From positions 744,001 through 808,000 of the forward strand of contig CAWIMW010000002.1 of assembly GCA_963837365.1 (NCBI GenBank): 64,000 nt of DNA. The letters run 5' to 3'. This document shows, in pieces, positions 33,891 through 42,025 of this stretch. The notes below the pieces were generated by a model that worked only from the letters and a program-made list of their open reading frames with translations, had not been told where the DNA came from and made no database searches. This DNA is from CAWBXL01 sp963837365. Its GTDB lineage: Bacteria; Acidobacteriota; Terriglobia; Terriglobales; Acidobacteriaceae. The translations under genes and the position numbers were made by a program. Positions within the stretch are counted from its first letter, which is position 1; every line of letters begins with the position of its first letter.

Positions 33891-35522
33891 CTATATAGGG
33901 AACGCTGAAGGGACGCTGGCTTGCATGGGAAAAAATGCTATGGGATGAGCAGTGGCCACGAAAGTAACCGGCAGTAACCTTGCTGGTGTGGATGTTTTTC
34001 TTCGCGCGATTCGTATCGGGCCATGACTTTCAGCCCTAAGTGCAGCTTTAACATGCGAGACCGGATAAGTTTCTTTTGGAGGACCAATGCGTCCTTCTAG
34101 CTTGGCGTAGAGCGAGATGATCGGGTTGGAACTCTCCGCTAGTTGGTTCAGTATCCAGTCCTTATATTTTGGATCATCTGAAAACCGAGCCGTGTAAAGC
34201 ATGTGGCGAAACATTGTGAACCACAGGTTTCGATTCTGGATTGAGGGATAATATTCCTCTAGAAATTGGCGGTATTCCTCCATGGCTCTGTCGCGCGCTG
34301 GGCCGGGCGGTGGTAACGTAGCCAAAAGGTTCAGCGCGTCCGACTTCAGGCAAAAGAACGCTTCTGGGGAAGGCTCATCGCTTTCATTCAGATCTTGAAC
34401 TAGTTTGACCGCATCATCATAGTGATCAAGCCAATCCTGGCTGGTGCGTTCTTGGGGGGTCCAGCGGAGAACCTCGCCATTACGGACACGACCGCCGTGT
34501 GTAAGCCATCTTAGCGCGTCTAACACGGTCTCTGCTTGCTCCGATTGTTTAGGCGGCGATTGTTGATCGGTACTGTTCTTTCCAGCAGGTTTTGTTTCAT
34601 CTAACGAAATCTCTTTATAGCGCAAACCTGCGGGATCGAACTTAGCGGCCAAATCGTCGAAATCGGCAGCCGACTTTGGCATCACACCAGTAGCAGGAAC
34701 GTTATCCGCACACCGTCGTCCATTGAGGTATTTAACGATGTAAGAGCGCAATGCAGGCAATAGGACTGCGGCTTCGGAAGCACGCAATTGACCGGATGGG
34801 ATAGCTGAAACCAACGCTTTCTCAACCGCACCGTATTCTCGGTCGGAACCGGAAACCTCCTGGAGGTTGGTGGCAAACGCTCCAATGAGTTCGCCTCTTT
34901 GCGTCGGTTTTGTCTTTACAGCGAAGATCATCTCCAAAGCTGGAGGTACTTGTGCAGGAGACTCGACATCTGCAATTACCTGCCGCAACAGATTAATGTC
35001 ATCCCCATCACGACGCTGTTTCAGCGTAAAAGATTTCTCAAAAACATTTACAGCAGCCTGATAATAGTCAACGAGATCAGGGGTAACAGCGCTCGAACAA
35101 TCAAGCTTCGGCAGGGTTATCTGTGGGATTTGCTCAAACAAATACCGGCCGCGCCGCAAATCTAGCTGAAGCATTTCTTGTACCGCTCTGGCTCGTAGGG
35201 TCAGAGCCTCAAGCCGATTCGCCCTAATCTCGTTTGTGAGTACCAAGTCCGAACTATTGGTCACACGTTGCATGTAGGGCAACGAGGCAGACGAAGCAGA
35301 CCAGAATGCCTCCTCTATCAGTTTTTGTTTCCAAGATCCTTCTGTAATGAGCGACGACGTGGCTAGGCGAAGAAGTGTGTCGGCACGAAATTCACTTGGT
35401 AGCGAATGCGCTTGATCCACCAAAGCTACGATATCTGATGGACGTTGCAAGCGTGGTGACCGCTTACCAACCTCGGTGGGGAATGCCTGCGCCAAAATCA
35501 ACAACACGGCTAGTGTGCGCAT
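33891..35522 (-). CDS. secreted hypothetical protein, 543 aa
   Basis: No family recognised. A short signal peptide-like start (RTLAVLLILAQAFP) precedes a largely alpha-helical sequence with many Arg/Leu/Glu-rich helices (LEALTLRARAVQEMLQ, WLDHYDDAVKLVQDL, REEYRQ-like YRQFLEEYYP), compatible with helical-repeat architecture. Codon use is visibly richer in A/T than the neighbouring genes. The last 40 residues are basic and lack helical pattern. It sits downstream of iscX and the 35649 ORF on the same strand. Confidence 0.6.
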   Translation of the reverse strand: MRTLAVLLILAQAFPTEVGKRSPRLQRPSDIVALVDQAHSLPSEFRADTLLRLATSSLITEGSWKQKLIEEAFWSASSASLPYMQRVTNSSDLVLTNEIRANRLEALTLRARAVQEMLQLDLRRGRYLFEQIPQITLPKLDCSSAVTPDLVDYYQAAVNVFEKSFTLKQRRDGDDINLLRQVIADVESPAQVPPALEMIFAVKTKPTQRGELIGAFATNLQEVSGSDREYGAVEKALVSAIPSGQLRASEAAVLLPALRSYIVKYLNGRRCADNVPATGVMPKSAADFDDLAAKFDPAGLRYKEISLDETKPAGKNSTDQQSPPKQSEQAETVLDALRWLTHGGRVRNGEVLRWTPQERTSQDWLDHYDDAVKLVQDLNESDEPSPEAFFCLKSDALNLLATLPPPGPARDRAMEEYRQFLEEYYPSIQNRNLWFTMFRHMLYTARFSDDPKYKDWILNQLAESSNPIISLYAKLEGRIGPPKETYPVSHVKAALRAESHGPIRIARRKTSTPARLLPVTFVATAHPIAFFPMQASVPSAFPI

Positions 35523-35648
35523 ACTTCAAATCCAAGTATACCAAGTTAACTAAAAGCACCAATAGACGCTAGCGATTTCTAATGTTTCTTGGGAGTCCAT
35601 CTGCCTGTATAGGCAATTTTTCAGCAATTTCTTCACATTTACACCAGA

Positions 35649-36215
35649 TCATTTCTGTGCGTTTTCTAATTTTGTCCGAGCTACGGTTGAACTAGGAGCA
35701 CCGATCAACATAATGGCGACACGTTGAAGAACATCAATCTGACAGGCTACTGCTGCCTTCATGTCCCTAATTTCCGCATGGCCGTGCGGGTAGCAACGCC
35801 CAAGGTGATTCGGTATGTAACGGGGATTCTTCGACCAAAACTCCTGTAACGGTGCTGAAACTTTGTCATCGTCGCCAGTCTTAAGTGCTTCCAGCAATCC
35901 TTTTCTAGCGGCATCTATAATCGCACTTGCAGAACGTACGCCATCAACCTCGCGGATGTTCCCCATAAATCCTTGCGCTCTTTCAGTAACCGTTGGATAT
36001 TGGAAATCCCATCCCATTACAGCATCCAACGATAACCAAACTGCCTTTTCGACACGGTCGTGAGCAGACTGTGAGAGCGGGGCATCCAGAGCGGATTTTA
36101 ATAATATTGAGTCTGGGCGCCCGCCACCTTTGTCCGCAGTTTTGATAAAACTGCGAAAGCGCGTTTCACGCCATTTAGAAATTAAGTGGTTCTGCGTGGC
36201 TAGCGAAAATTTCAG
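35649..36215 (-). CDS. hypothetical protein with unclear start, possibly translationally coupled to iscX
   Basis: An open frame of 188 codons with coding-like composition (PRYIPNHLGRCYPHG, HDRVEKAVWLSLDAVMGWDF). No ATG exists in the 5' half. Candidate starts are the TTG at 36029 (126 aa) or a CTG at 36215 that overlaps the iscX stop codon as CTGA; I give the larger extent because the sequence between them still looks protein-like. It is also possible that the original start was lost, making this a decaying gene. No family recognised. The region is richer in A/T than its flanks. Confidence 0.4.
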   Translation of the reverse strand: MKFSLATQNHLISKWRETRFRSFIKTADKGGGRPDSILLKSALDAPLSQSAHDRVEKAVWLSLDAVMGWDFQYPTVTERAQGFMGNIREVDGVRSASAIIDAARKGLLEALKTGDDDKVSAPLQEFWSKNPRYIPNHLGRCYPHGHAEIRDMKAAVACQIDVLQRVAIMLIGAPSSTVARTKLENAQK

Positions 36216-36424
36216 CGGTCCTGAAACTCCTCATGCCAGGCCATCTGAATGGCTTCCAGCTTGCCCTCGTTGGACTTCTTGGGGTCGTCCTTAAATTCGG
36301 GCAGTTCGGTGACGTAGCGGTGCAGGTCGGTGAAGCGGACGGTCAGCGGGTCAAGCTCGGGATGCCTTTCAGTCAGCAAGATTCCGATGTCTTCCGCGCT
36401 GTCCCAGGTGAGTTCTAGCGGCAC
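36212..36424 (-). CDS. iscX: Fe-S assembly protein IscX
   Basis: 70-residue acidic protein that binds the cysteine desulfurase IscS and acts as an iron-dependent modulator of Fe-S cluster assembly. It matches the family along its whole length: LTWDSAEDIGILLTERHPE, then DPLTVRFTDLHRYV, and the C-terminal KLEAIQMAWHEEF. GTG start with GAGGA 7 nt upstream. No other isc genes are in the window, which is unusual because iscX normally ends an isc operon. Confidence 0.92.
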   Translation of the reverse strand: MPLELTWDSAEDIGILLTERHPELDPLTVRFTDLHRYVTELPEFKDDPKKSNEGKLEAIQMAWHEEFQDR

Positions 36425-36439
36425 GTTCGCGTCCTCGCT

Positions 36440-36793
36440 TTACTTGGTATCGATTCTCAGCACGATGTTGACCTGGGTGCGGTTGTCAAAACTGCTGAGC
36501 GTCTTGGTCTCGCTCTTGCGCCCCTTGTGCTGTGCGTAGACTTCATAGTCAATATTCGGAGAAAGCGCGGGAAAGCGATAGGTCCCGTCATCGCCAACGA
36601 TGTAGGTTTTCATGGTCTGGGTACGGGTGTTGCTTAGATAGACCACGGACCCGGGCAAAGGATTGTCGGAATGATCGAGGACCTTGCCGATCAGCAAGCG
36701 GCCGCCATCGCCTTTGTCCTTTTCCGCGTATGCGAGATTCAGCGAAAGCCCGACCAGAAGCACTGCCAGAGCAATGATTGAGATCTTTTTCAT
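36440..36793 (-). CDS. secreted carboxypeptidase-regulatory-like domain protein, 117 aa
   Basis: Signal peptide (residues 1-23, ending NLAYAE) followed by one beta-sandwich of the CarboxypepD_reg type: GKVLDHSDNPLPGSVVYLSN, then DGTYRFPALSPNIDYEVYAQ and QVNIVLRID. These domains are common on acidobacterial secreted and TonB-associated proteins. The start at 36793 has GGAGG 8 nt upstream; the longer frame to 36817 is not needed. 15 bp upstream of iscX, same strand. Confidence 0.85.
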   Translation of the reverse strand: MKKISIIALAVLLVGLSLNLAYAEKDKGDGGRLLIGKVLDHSDNPLPGSVVYLSNTRTQTMKTYIVGDDGTYRFPALSPNIDYEVYAQHKGRKSETKTLSSFDNRTQVNIVLRIDTK

Positions 36794-36818
36794 ATGCTGC
36801 CTCCCCACGAAGCCCACC

Positions 36819-37253
36819 CTATTTTAGATGCACTCCGGTGTCTACCCGCTCATCATATTCGACGTGTACGCTAACTTCGTCACCCGGGGTTAACTTCCTT
36901 CCATCCAATGACTTATAGCCCTTTAGATCAGCCGTGATGAGATAATCTGCCTTGCCTGCGGGCACCCGCTGGGCAAACTCGCCCATGCGGTTGGAATAAA
37001 GCTCCCATTGCGGCTTCTTCTTGTCCGAGCGGCGAATGTGCACGCGCACACCGTAAACCGGGTGACCTTCAGGATCCCAGACGGTGCCGAAGATCAATGC
37101 ATAAGGTTTTTCTTCTTTTGGCGAGTCACCATTCGCGAGGAGCGGGGCGGTGCACAACCCGAGTAGGATGGCGAGCAATGCGATCCAATTAGAAAAGATG
37201 TAGCGAGAGGCAGGCGCGGAAGACGCGCTCAGGCGAGAACTGCTAGTTGTCAT
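36819..37253 (-). CDS. secreted/anchored carboxypeptidase-regulatory-like domain protein, 144 aa
   Basis: The N-terminal hydrophobic segment (about residues 20-40) follows a Ser-rich stretch, with a possible cleavage near LLANG. A single CarboxypepD_reg-like domain follows: IFGTVWDPEGHPVYGVRVHIRR, NRMGEFAQRVPAGKADYLIT and VSVHVEYDER. It is a diverged sibling of the next gene. The ATG overlaps the end of the LysW-like gene by 11 bp, indicating coupled translation. Confidence 0.82.
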   Translation of the reverse strand: MTTSSSRLSASSAPASRYIFSNWIALLAILLGLCTAPLLANGDSPKEEKPYALIFGTVWDPEGHPVYGVRVHIRRSDKKKPQWELYSNRMGEFAQRVPAGKADYLITADLKGYKSLDGRKLTPGDEVSVHVEYDERVDTGVHLK

Positions 37254-37440
37254 CTTCGCTTTCTTCGGCCATCTCTTCTTCGTCTTCTTCGTAGCCTTCT
37301 TCGACTGCCTTAAGTTCGAGCGGATTGACCGTCACCACTTCGAAATCGGTGCCGCACTCCGGACAAGAGACGATTTCGCCCTCGTCCACTTCATCTTCCT
37401 GAATATCGAGATCGGTTTCACATTCTGGACAATAGACCAT
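37243..37440 (-). CDS. LysW-like zinc-ribbon protein lacking the carrier tail
   Basis: 65 residues. The N-terminal half is a LysW-type zinc ribbon: CPEC at residues 4-7 and CPEC at 26-29, with IVSCPECGTDFEVVTVNPLEL closely following the LysW pattern. LysW is the amino-group carrier protein of lysine/arginine/ornithine synthesis, modified on the glutamate of a C-terminal EDWGE. Here the tail is strongly acidic but ends ESEDDN with no WGE, so carrier function is doubtful. No LysX/ArgX or other carrier-pathway gene is near. GGAGG lies 5 nt before the ATG. Confidence 0.85.
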   Translation of the reverse strand: MVYCPECETDLDIQEDEVDEGEIVSCPECGTDFEVVTVNPLELKAVEEGYEEDEEEMAEESEDDN

Positions 37441-37477
37441 GATTGCCTCCCCAATAACGGGATATACCCCCTGATAA

Positions 37478-37506
37478 TATTTAGATTCTTCGGGGAGTTA
37501 GGTCAA
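37478..37506 (-). promoter_or_regulatory. sigma70-like promoter of the LysW-like operon
   Basis: On the minus strand: TTGACC (37501-37506), 17-bp spacer, TAAATA (37478-37483), about 38 nt before the ATG at 37440. It would drive the run of same-strand genes down to at least iscX. Confidence 0.6.
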
Positions 37507-37572
37507 GTGCCTTTACCCGGCAAAGGGGGTATTGTGGAAAAGTCACCCACAAGCTGGTGAGACAATGCAAGC

Positions 37573-38940
37573 ATGAAAGCAAACTTTTCTAGCCGCTACT
37601 GTTTTTCCGCGTTCGCGGTTGGTGCCTTGCTGCTAACCGGGGCGTATGGTCAGGGTTCCCTGTCATCTTCTACTGTTGATCCGCAGATTGCCGCCGCCCT
37701 TAAGCAGGTTTCGGCGGAGCACATCCAGGCGAACATTGAAAAGCTGGCGAGCTTTCAGACCCGGCTCACGCTTTCGGCCCAGGACCCTGCTTCGGGTCAC
37801 GGTATCGGAGCGGCCCGGGAGTGGATCAAAAGCCAGTTTGACAGCTACTCGCGCGAGTGCGGCGGATGCTTGGAAGTTAACACGGACAGCTTTGTACAGC
37901 AACCCGCCGACCGGATTCCCCACTCCACGACGATCACCAACGTTTACGCCGTACAGAAAGGCACGGATGCAGAAAATGCCAAACGCATCGTGCTGGTGAC
38001 CGGGCACTACGACTCCCGCAACAGCGATACGCTCGATCCTGCGGGCGCTGCCCCCGGGGCCAACGACGACGCCAGCGGTACGGCGGTCAGCCTGGAGTGC
38101 GCACGGGTCCTAAGCAAAATGAAATTTCCCGCGACCATCATCTTTCTGACCGTGGCTGGAGAAGAACAGGGACTGAATGGCAGCCATCATTTCGCAGAGA
38201 TGGCAAAAACTGAAGGTTGGGACATAGAAGCCGTCTTAAATAATGACATCGTGGGCGGAGACCGCAGCCCCGGGCAGGATGCCGGCGTGGTCCGCGTTTT
38301 CTCTGAAGGCGTGCCGGCAGCGGCGTCCGATGCCGATGTACGCCGCATACGCGGCCTGGGCGGAGAAAGCGACTCCGCGTCACGGCAGGTGGCCCGCTAT
38401 GTCGCCGAGATTGCGCAGACGTACAATATAGGAATCAAACCCATGCTGATTTTCCGGCTGGACCGTTATCTGCGCGGAGGCGACCACTACTCGTTCAACC
38501 AGCAGGGTTTTGCCGCCGTGCGTTTTACTGAATATCGCGAGAATTACAATCATCAGCACCAGAATGTCCACACGGAGAATGGCGTGGAATACGGCGACCT
38601 GCCCAAGTTTGTAAACTATGATTTTGTGGCCAGCGTGGCACGGCTGAATGCAGCGACCCTGGCATCGCTGGCTTCGGCTCCGGCCCCACCGGCCAATGTA
38701 CGCATACTGACCAAGGAGTTGGAGAACGATTCGACGTTGACCTGGGAACCCGCTCCGGGAGCCAGTTATGAAGTACTCTGGCGTGCTACTAGCAGTCCTG
38801 AATGGGAACACGTCCAAACGGTAGGAAAAGAAACCAAAGCTACCTTGCAGATGTCCAAAGACAATGTCATCTTTGCAGTGCGCTCGGTCGATGACAAGGG
38901 GCACAGGAGTTTACCGGTTGTCCCGGTACCGGAAAGATAA
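37573..38940 (+). CDS. secreted M28-family zinc peptidase
   Basis: 455 residues. Signal peptide (cleavage near GAYGQ), then an M28 aminopeptidase core with its metal ligands: H145 (TGHYDSR), the aspartate pair D165-D166 (NDDASG), catalytic/ligand E197-E198 (GEEQG), the later aspartate in NNDIVGGD, and a C-terminal histidine in HQHQNVHTEN. The last 75 residues form a fibronectin III-like beta-domain (STLTWEPAPGASYEVLWR). It probably degrades peptides outside the cytoplasm. Divergent from the LysW-like operon. Confidence 0.9.
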   Translation: MKANFSSRYCFSAFAVGALLLTGAYGQGSLSSSTVDPQIAAALKQVSAEHIQANIEKLASFQTRLTLSAQDPASGHGIGAAREWIKSQFDSYSRECGGCLEVNTDSFVQQPADRIPHSTTITNVYAVQKGTDAENAKRIVLVTGHYDSRNSDTLDPAGAAPGANDDASGTAVSLECARVLSKMKFPATIIFLTVAGEEQGLNGSHHFAEMAKTEGWDIEAVLNNDIVGGDRSPGQDAGVVRVFSEGVPAAASDADVRRIRGLGGESDSASRQVARYVAEIAQTYNIGIKPMLIFRLDRYLRGGDHYSFNQQGFAAVRFTEYRENYNHQHQNVHTENGVEYGDLPKFVNYDFVASVARLNAATLASLASAPAPPANVRILTKELENDSTLTWEPAPGASYEVLWRATSSPEWEHVQTVGKETKATLQMSKDNVIFAVRSVDDKGHRSLPVVPVPER

Positions 38941-38985
38941 AAGATGAGGTCATTTTTTGCCCACGATTAACCACAGGAGCCATTC

Positions 38986-39858
38986 GTGAGACGTGGCAGT
39001 CCAATGATGCTGAGTTTTCCGCCCTTTACCAAGGCGGTCATCTGGCTGCTCGGAATTAACACCGGCGTTTTTCTGTTGCTGGCATTGCTCGGGCCCACCA
39101 TGCCGGGTGTGCAAATTTGGGTGGTTGGCTACCTGCCGCTGGGTATCCCTTCTCACCTGGGCTTGCAGCCTTATCAAGTGGTCATGCACGGCTGGGTGTG
39201 GCAGCTCGCGACCTACGCTTTTATCCACGCCGGGTTCTGGCATTGGTTCGGCAACATGTTGGGCCTGTGGATGTTTGGTTCTGCGTTTGAGAGCTCATGG
39301 GGCACACGCCGGTTTGTGGAGTTGTTCTCGTACGGAGTGATCGGCGCGGCTTTGACCACGATCCTGCTGTCCTATACCCACGCACTTGGCAGCCCGCTGA
39401 CTACCACCGTAGGAGCATCCGGTGGCGTAATGGCGATCCTTATGGCCTACGGCATAGTGTTTGGGGAAAACGAGATCATGATGATCCCGTTCCCCTTCCT
39501 CATCAAGGCCAAGTATTTCGTGGCGATTCTGATCGTGATCACTATCGCCTACACCATCAGCGGAGGCGGTGATGTCGCCTACCTGGCACACATGGGAGGA
39601 TTGCTGTTTGGCTACGTCTATGTGAAGTGGGTGTACGGGTCATCCCGGTCCCTGGCGAACAAAGGGCTGGGGCTGTCTGAACGCTACTACGCACTGCGCA
39701 ATTGCTATTACCGCTGGAAGCGCCGCCGGGCTGCCCGCAAGTTTGAGGTCTACATGCGGAAGCATGACCGCACGGTGAGCTTTGATGAGCACGGGAATTA
39801 CATTCCGCCGGAGGATGATAAGAAGAATGGCGGCTCGAAATCCGGCTGGGTCAATTAA
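38986..39858 (+). CDS. rhomboid-family intramembrane serine protease
   Basis: 290 residues, six or seven membrane segments. The catalytic dyad is S145 in GASGG and H202 in AHMGG; the conserved HxxxxHxxxN block is HAGFWHWFGN (residues 81-90). A basic cytoplasmic tail of about 75 residues follows (RWKRRRAARKFEVY). The GTG start is preceded by AGGAG 6 nt upstream; an ATG at 39004 is an alternative. The stop overlaps the convergent hydrolase gene by 4 bp. Confidence 0.92.
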   Translation: MRRGSPMMLSFPPFTKAVIWLLGINTGVFLLLALLGPTMPGVQIWVVGYLPLGIPSHLGLQPYQVVMHGWVWQLATYAFIHAGFWHWFGNMLGLWMFGSAFESSWGTRRFVELFSYGVIGAALTTILLSYTHALGSPLTTTVGASGGVMAILMAYGIVFGENEIMMIPFPFLIKAKYFVAILIVITIAYTISGGGDVAYLAHMGGLLFGYVYVKWVYGSSRSLANKGLGLSERYYALRNCYYRWKRRRAARKFEVYMRKHDRTVSFDEHGNYIPPEDDKKNGGSKSGWVN

Positions 39859-40544
39859 AAGCTGGCCGCAGATTCACGCGGATTTTCGCTGATCAGTTCA
39901 CGAAACGCCGTCAGGATGGCTCCCGGCAACTCTTCCCGCCTTGATTTGCCTTTGAAGCCCAGATCGTGCCCCGCTCTCTCCACTACCAATAGATCGGTAC
40001 GGGCGGGAATCATATCCTTCGCCTGCTCTAGTTCGGCAATGGAGCCGAAGGGATCGTGAGTACCGTGCACGAACAATGTCGGAATTCTAAGGTCTGGCAG
40101 GTGCTTGTTGCGTGGCTGGTCGGGCTTTCCGGGCGGGTGGAGTGGGTAGGAGAGCAGCAGGAGCGCACTAACAAGGCCTGCGTCTTCAGCACAGAGCATG
40201 GAGGCCTGTCGGCCTCCATAGGAGTGCCCCCCGAGGAATACAGGTTTGTTCGTTTGGTTTCGGATGATGTTTACGGCGTTGGCCAGGCCCTCACGGTCCC
40301 TAGCGGCATCGGTTGGTCTTGGCGGCCCGAAGGAGTGACGCTGACGGAAAGGAAGGTCAATCCTCAGGACCAAATGACCCGCATCGGCAAAGACTTCCGC
40401 AATCACCTGTAGGAGAGGCGCTTGCGCGTTCGAGCCTGCGCCGTGGGCCAGCACAAATCCGGCCCTCGGCTGATCTTCCGGAATATGTAGAAATCCGGAT
40501 ACAGTTGGCTGACGCGTATCGTCAAGGAACCGCTCAATCTTCAT
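39855..40544 (-). CDS. alpha/beta hydrolase of the TEX30/KANL3-like group
   Basis: 229 residues. Nucleophile elbow GHSYGG (serine at about residue 117), the acid in HGTHDPFG and the histidine in RAGHDLGF make a complete triad. The N-terminal oxyanion region LAHGAGSNAQAP is characteristic of this dienelactone-hydrolase-like group. Substrate unknown. It overlaps the upstream multicopper oxidase gene by 11 bp on the same strand, so the two are translationally coupled. Confidence 0.87.
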   Translation of the reverse strand: MKIERFLDDTRQPTVSGFLHIPEDQPRAGFVLAHGAGSNAQAPLLQVIAEVFADAGHLVLRIDLPFRQRHSFGPPRPTDAARDREGLANAVNIIRNQTNKPVFLGGHSYGGRQASMLCAEDAGLVSALLLLSYPLHPPGKPDQPRNKHLPDLRIPTLFVHGTHDPFGSIAELEQAKDMIPARTDLLVVERAGHDLGFKGKSRREELPGAILTAFRELISENPRESAASF

Positions 40545-41943
40545 TCAATTCCATCTGGATCGGCGGAAGTGTTTCCAGAAGAGGATGATTGTCATCGCGC
40601 CAATAGATATGGTAGCAATCACCGACGCGTTGTGGCCGCCATTCGCTGCCGTCCGCGTAAAAGACATCCAGGGGCAACAGGGCCCAGCCGGAAATATCTT
40701 GGCTGCCATAGCCCGGGTTCTTCACGGTAATGGTCAGGTCCGCTCCCGGGGCTATGGCCTGCATAGATCGCCAGGCCGGAACAACCGGGCGTAGATTCAG
40801 TTGGCGAACAAAAGCGGCTGGCGAGAGTATCAAGCCTCGAATCGGCTTGCCGGAAGTATTCTGGATCGTAACCGAGTACTCTTTGGGATCGTCCCACAGC
40901 TTTGCGCCCTTAAACGCGATGGGGCAGGAAGCAGGCCCGGGTTCGTAGATGGTGTAAGTGGCCATCATGCCGGATTCAAGATGATCACTGACATGGCAAT
41001 GAAACAGCCAGGTGCCGGGATTATCTGCGACCATGTCAGCCGAGGTCATGGTTCCCGGAAGCAGCTCAACCACATCAGTGTTGTGGGCTCCGTGCCGCAC
41101 GTTTTCGCCGTGCCAATGCGGGCTGTGGATATCCATCTCGCTGCCCATCCCCAGCAGATACCAGCGGATCTTTTCGCCCTTTTTTGCAACAAAGCCCGGT
41201 AGATTGCCGAATATGTAGCCATTGATCGCGTAGAACAATCCAGCGTCGCTGGTGCGCATCATCTCGGGGTGGTAGATCATCGTCTCCTTGGGACGAAGTT
41301 CATCGAAGATCATGAAGGTCGCCACAAACTCGCGGTCTACATCAATCGGCGTGGCGTCCGGACGTGCTTTGCCCTTCGCGGTGACAATGATCGCCCCCAT
41401 AAGGCCTGCATTGGCTTCGGCTGTCGGATCGACGTGAGGGTGGTACCACCAGACCACCGAACTGGGATCTCCAGGCCCCGGGCCGCTACTTTCATCGGCG
41501 TACCAGTGGTAAGTAAACCGGTGATTGGTTGGGATGACGGCGCCACGGCCTCCGGGCACATAGAGCGCACCCTCGTTGGTCTTGTCGTAGCGCAAGCCGT
41601 GGGGATGGATATCGCGTGGAAGGCGGCTGCGATTGAGAAACTCCACGATGACCTCGTCGCCGACTTCAGCGCGAATGATCGGCCCCAGGATCCCGAGCCA
41701 TTGCGGCTGAGGCTTGCGAGTGGTGAAGGTGCTGTCGGTGTATTCGATGTAGCGTGTCTTTGCGTACTCTGTCTGTGCCCAGGGCGGCGGGAGAGGTTGT
41801 GCGTGGATCAGGTCACGCTTGCTGGGAGCATAGTCCCAGGTCACGTCCTCGGCGGCTATGTAGTAGTGGCGGGTCGTGGCAGAACAAATCGTGACTGCGA
41901 CACCAAGAAGGAATGGAAGGACGAAAACGCGGCAAGAAACCAT
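40534..41943 (-). CDS. secreted two-domain multicopper oxidase with C-terminal extension
   Basis: 469 residues, with a signal peptide ending about residue 22. Two cupredoxin domains hold the copper ligands: H113-x-H115 (DIHPHG), H168-x-H170 (WWYHPHVD), H276-W-H278 (SPHWHGE) and the type-1 segment H315-C316-H317...H321...M326. About 130 residues follow (340-469) that are not part of the second cupredoxin fold and look like an added beta-domain. Two-domain oxidases act as trimers on phenols or metals; the substrate here is unknown. Confidence 0.9.
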   Translation of the reverse strand: MVSCRVFVLPFLLGVAVTICSATTRHYYIAAEDVTWDYAPSKRDLIHAQPLPPPWAQTEYAKTRYIEYTDSTFTTRKPQPQWLGILGPIIRAEVGDEVIVEFLNRSRLPRDIHPHGLRYDKTNEGALYVPGGRGAVIPTNHRFTYHWYADESSGPGPGDPSSVVWWYHPHVDPTAEANAGLMGAIIVTAKGKARPDATPIDVDREFVATFMIFDELRPKETMIYHPEMMRTSDAGLFYAINGYIFGNLPGFVAKKGEKIRWYLLGMGSEMDIHSPHWHGENVRHGAHNTDVVELLPGTMTSADMVADNPGTWLFHCHVSDHLESGMMATYTIYEPGPASCPIAFKGAKLWDDPKEYSVTIQNTSGKPIRGLILSPAAFVRQLNLRPVVPAWRSMQAIAPGADLTITVKNPGYGSQDISGWALLPLDVFYADGSEWRPQRVGDCYHIYWRDDNHPLLETLPPIQMELNED

Positions 41944-42025
41944 GGAACCCGGTTTTCAGGATAGCAGCGCCTGGTTCCGCGCACAACATCGGCGGTTTTG
42001 GAAACAATTCCTCAGGGATTGGTAC

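Noticed and set aside
37243..37440. A LysW-based lysine or arginine synthesis operon
   Set aside because: No ligase, kinase, reductase or aminotransferase of that pathway lies nearby, and the carrier glutamate motif is missing.
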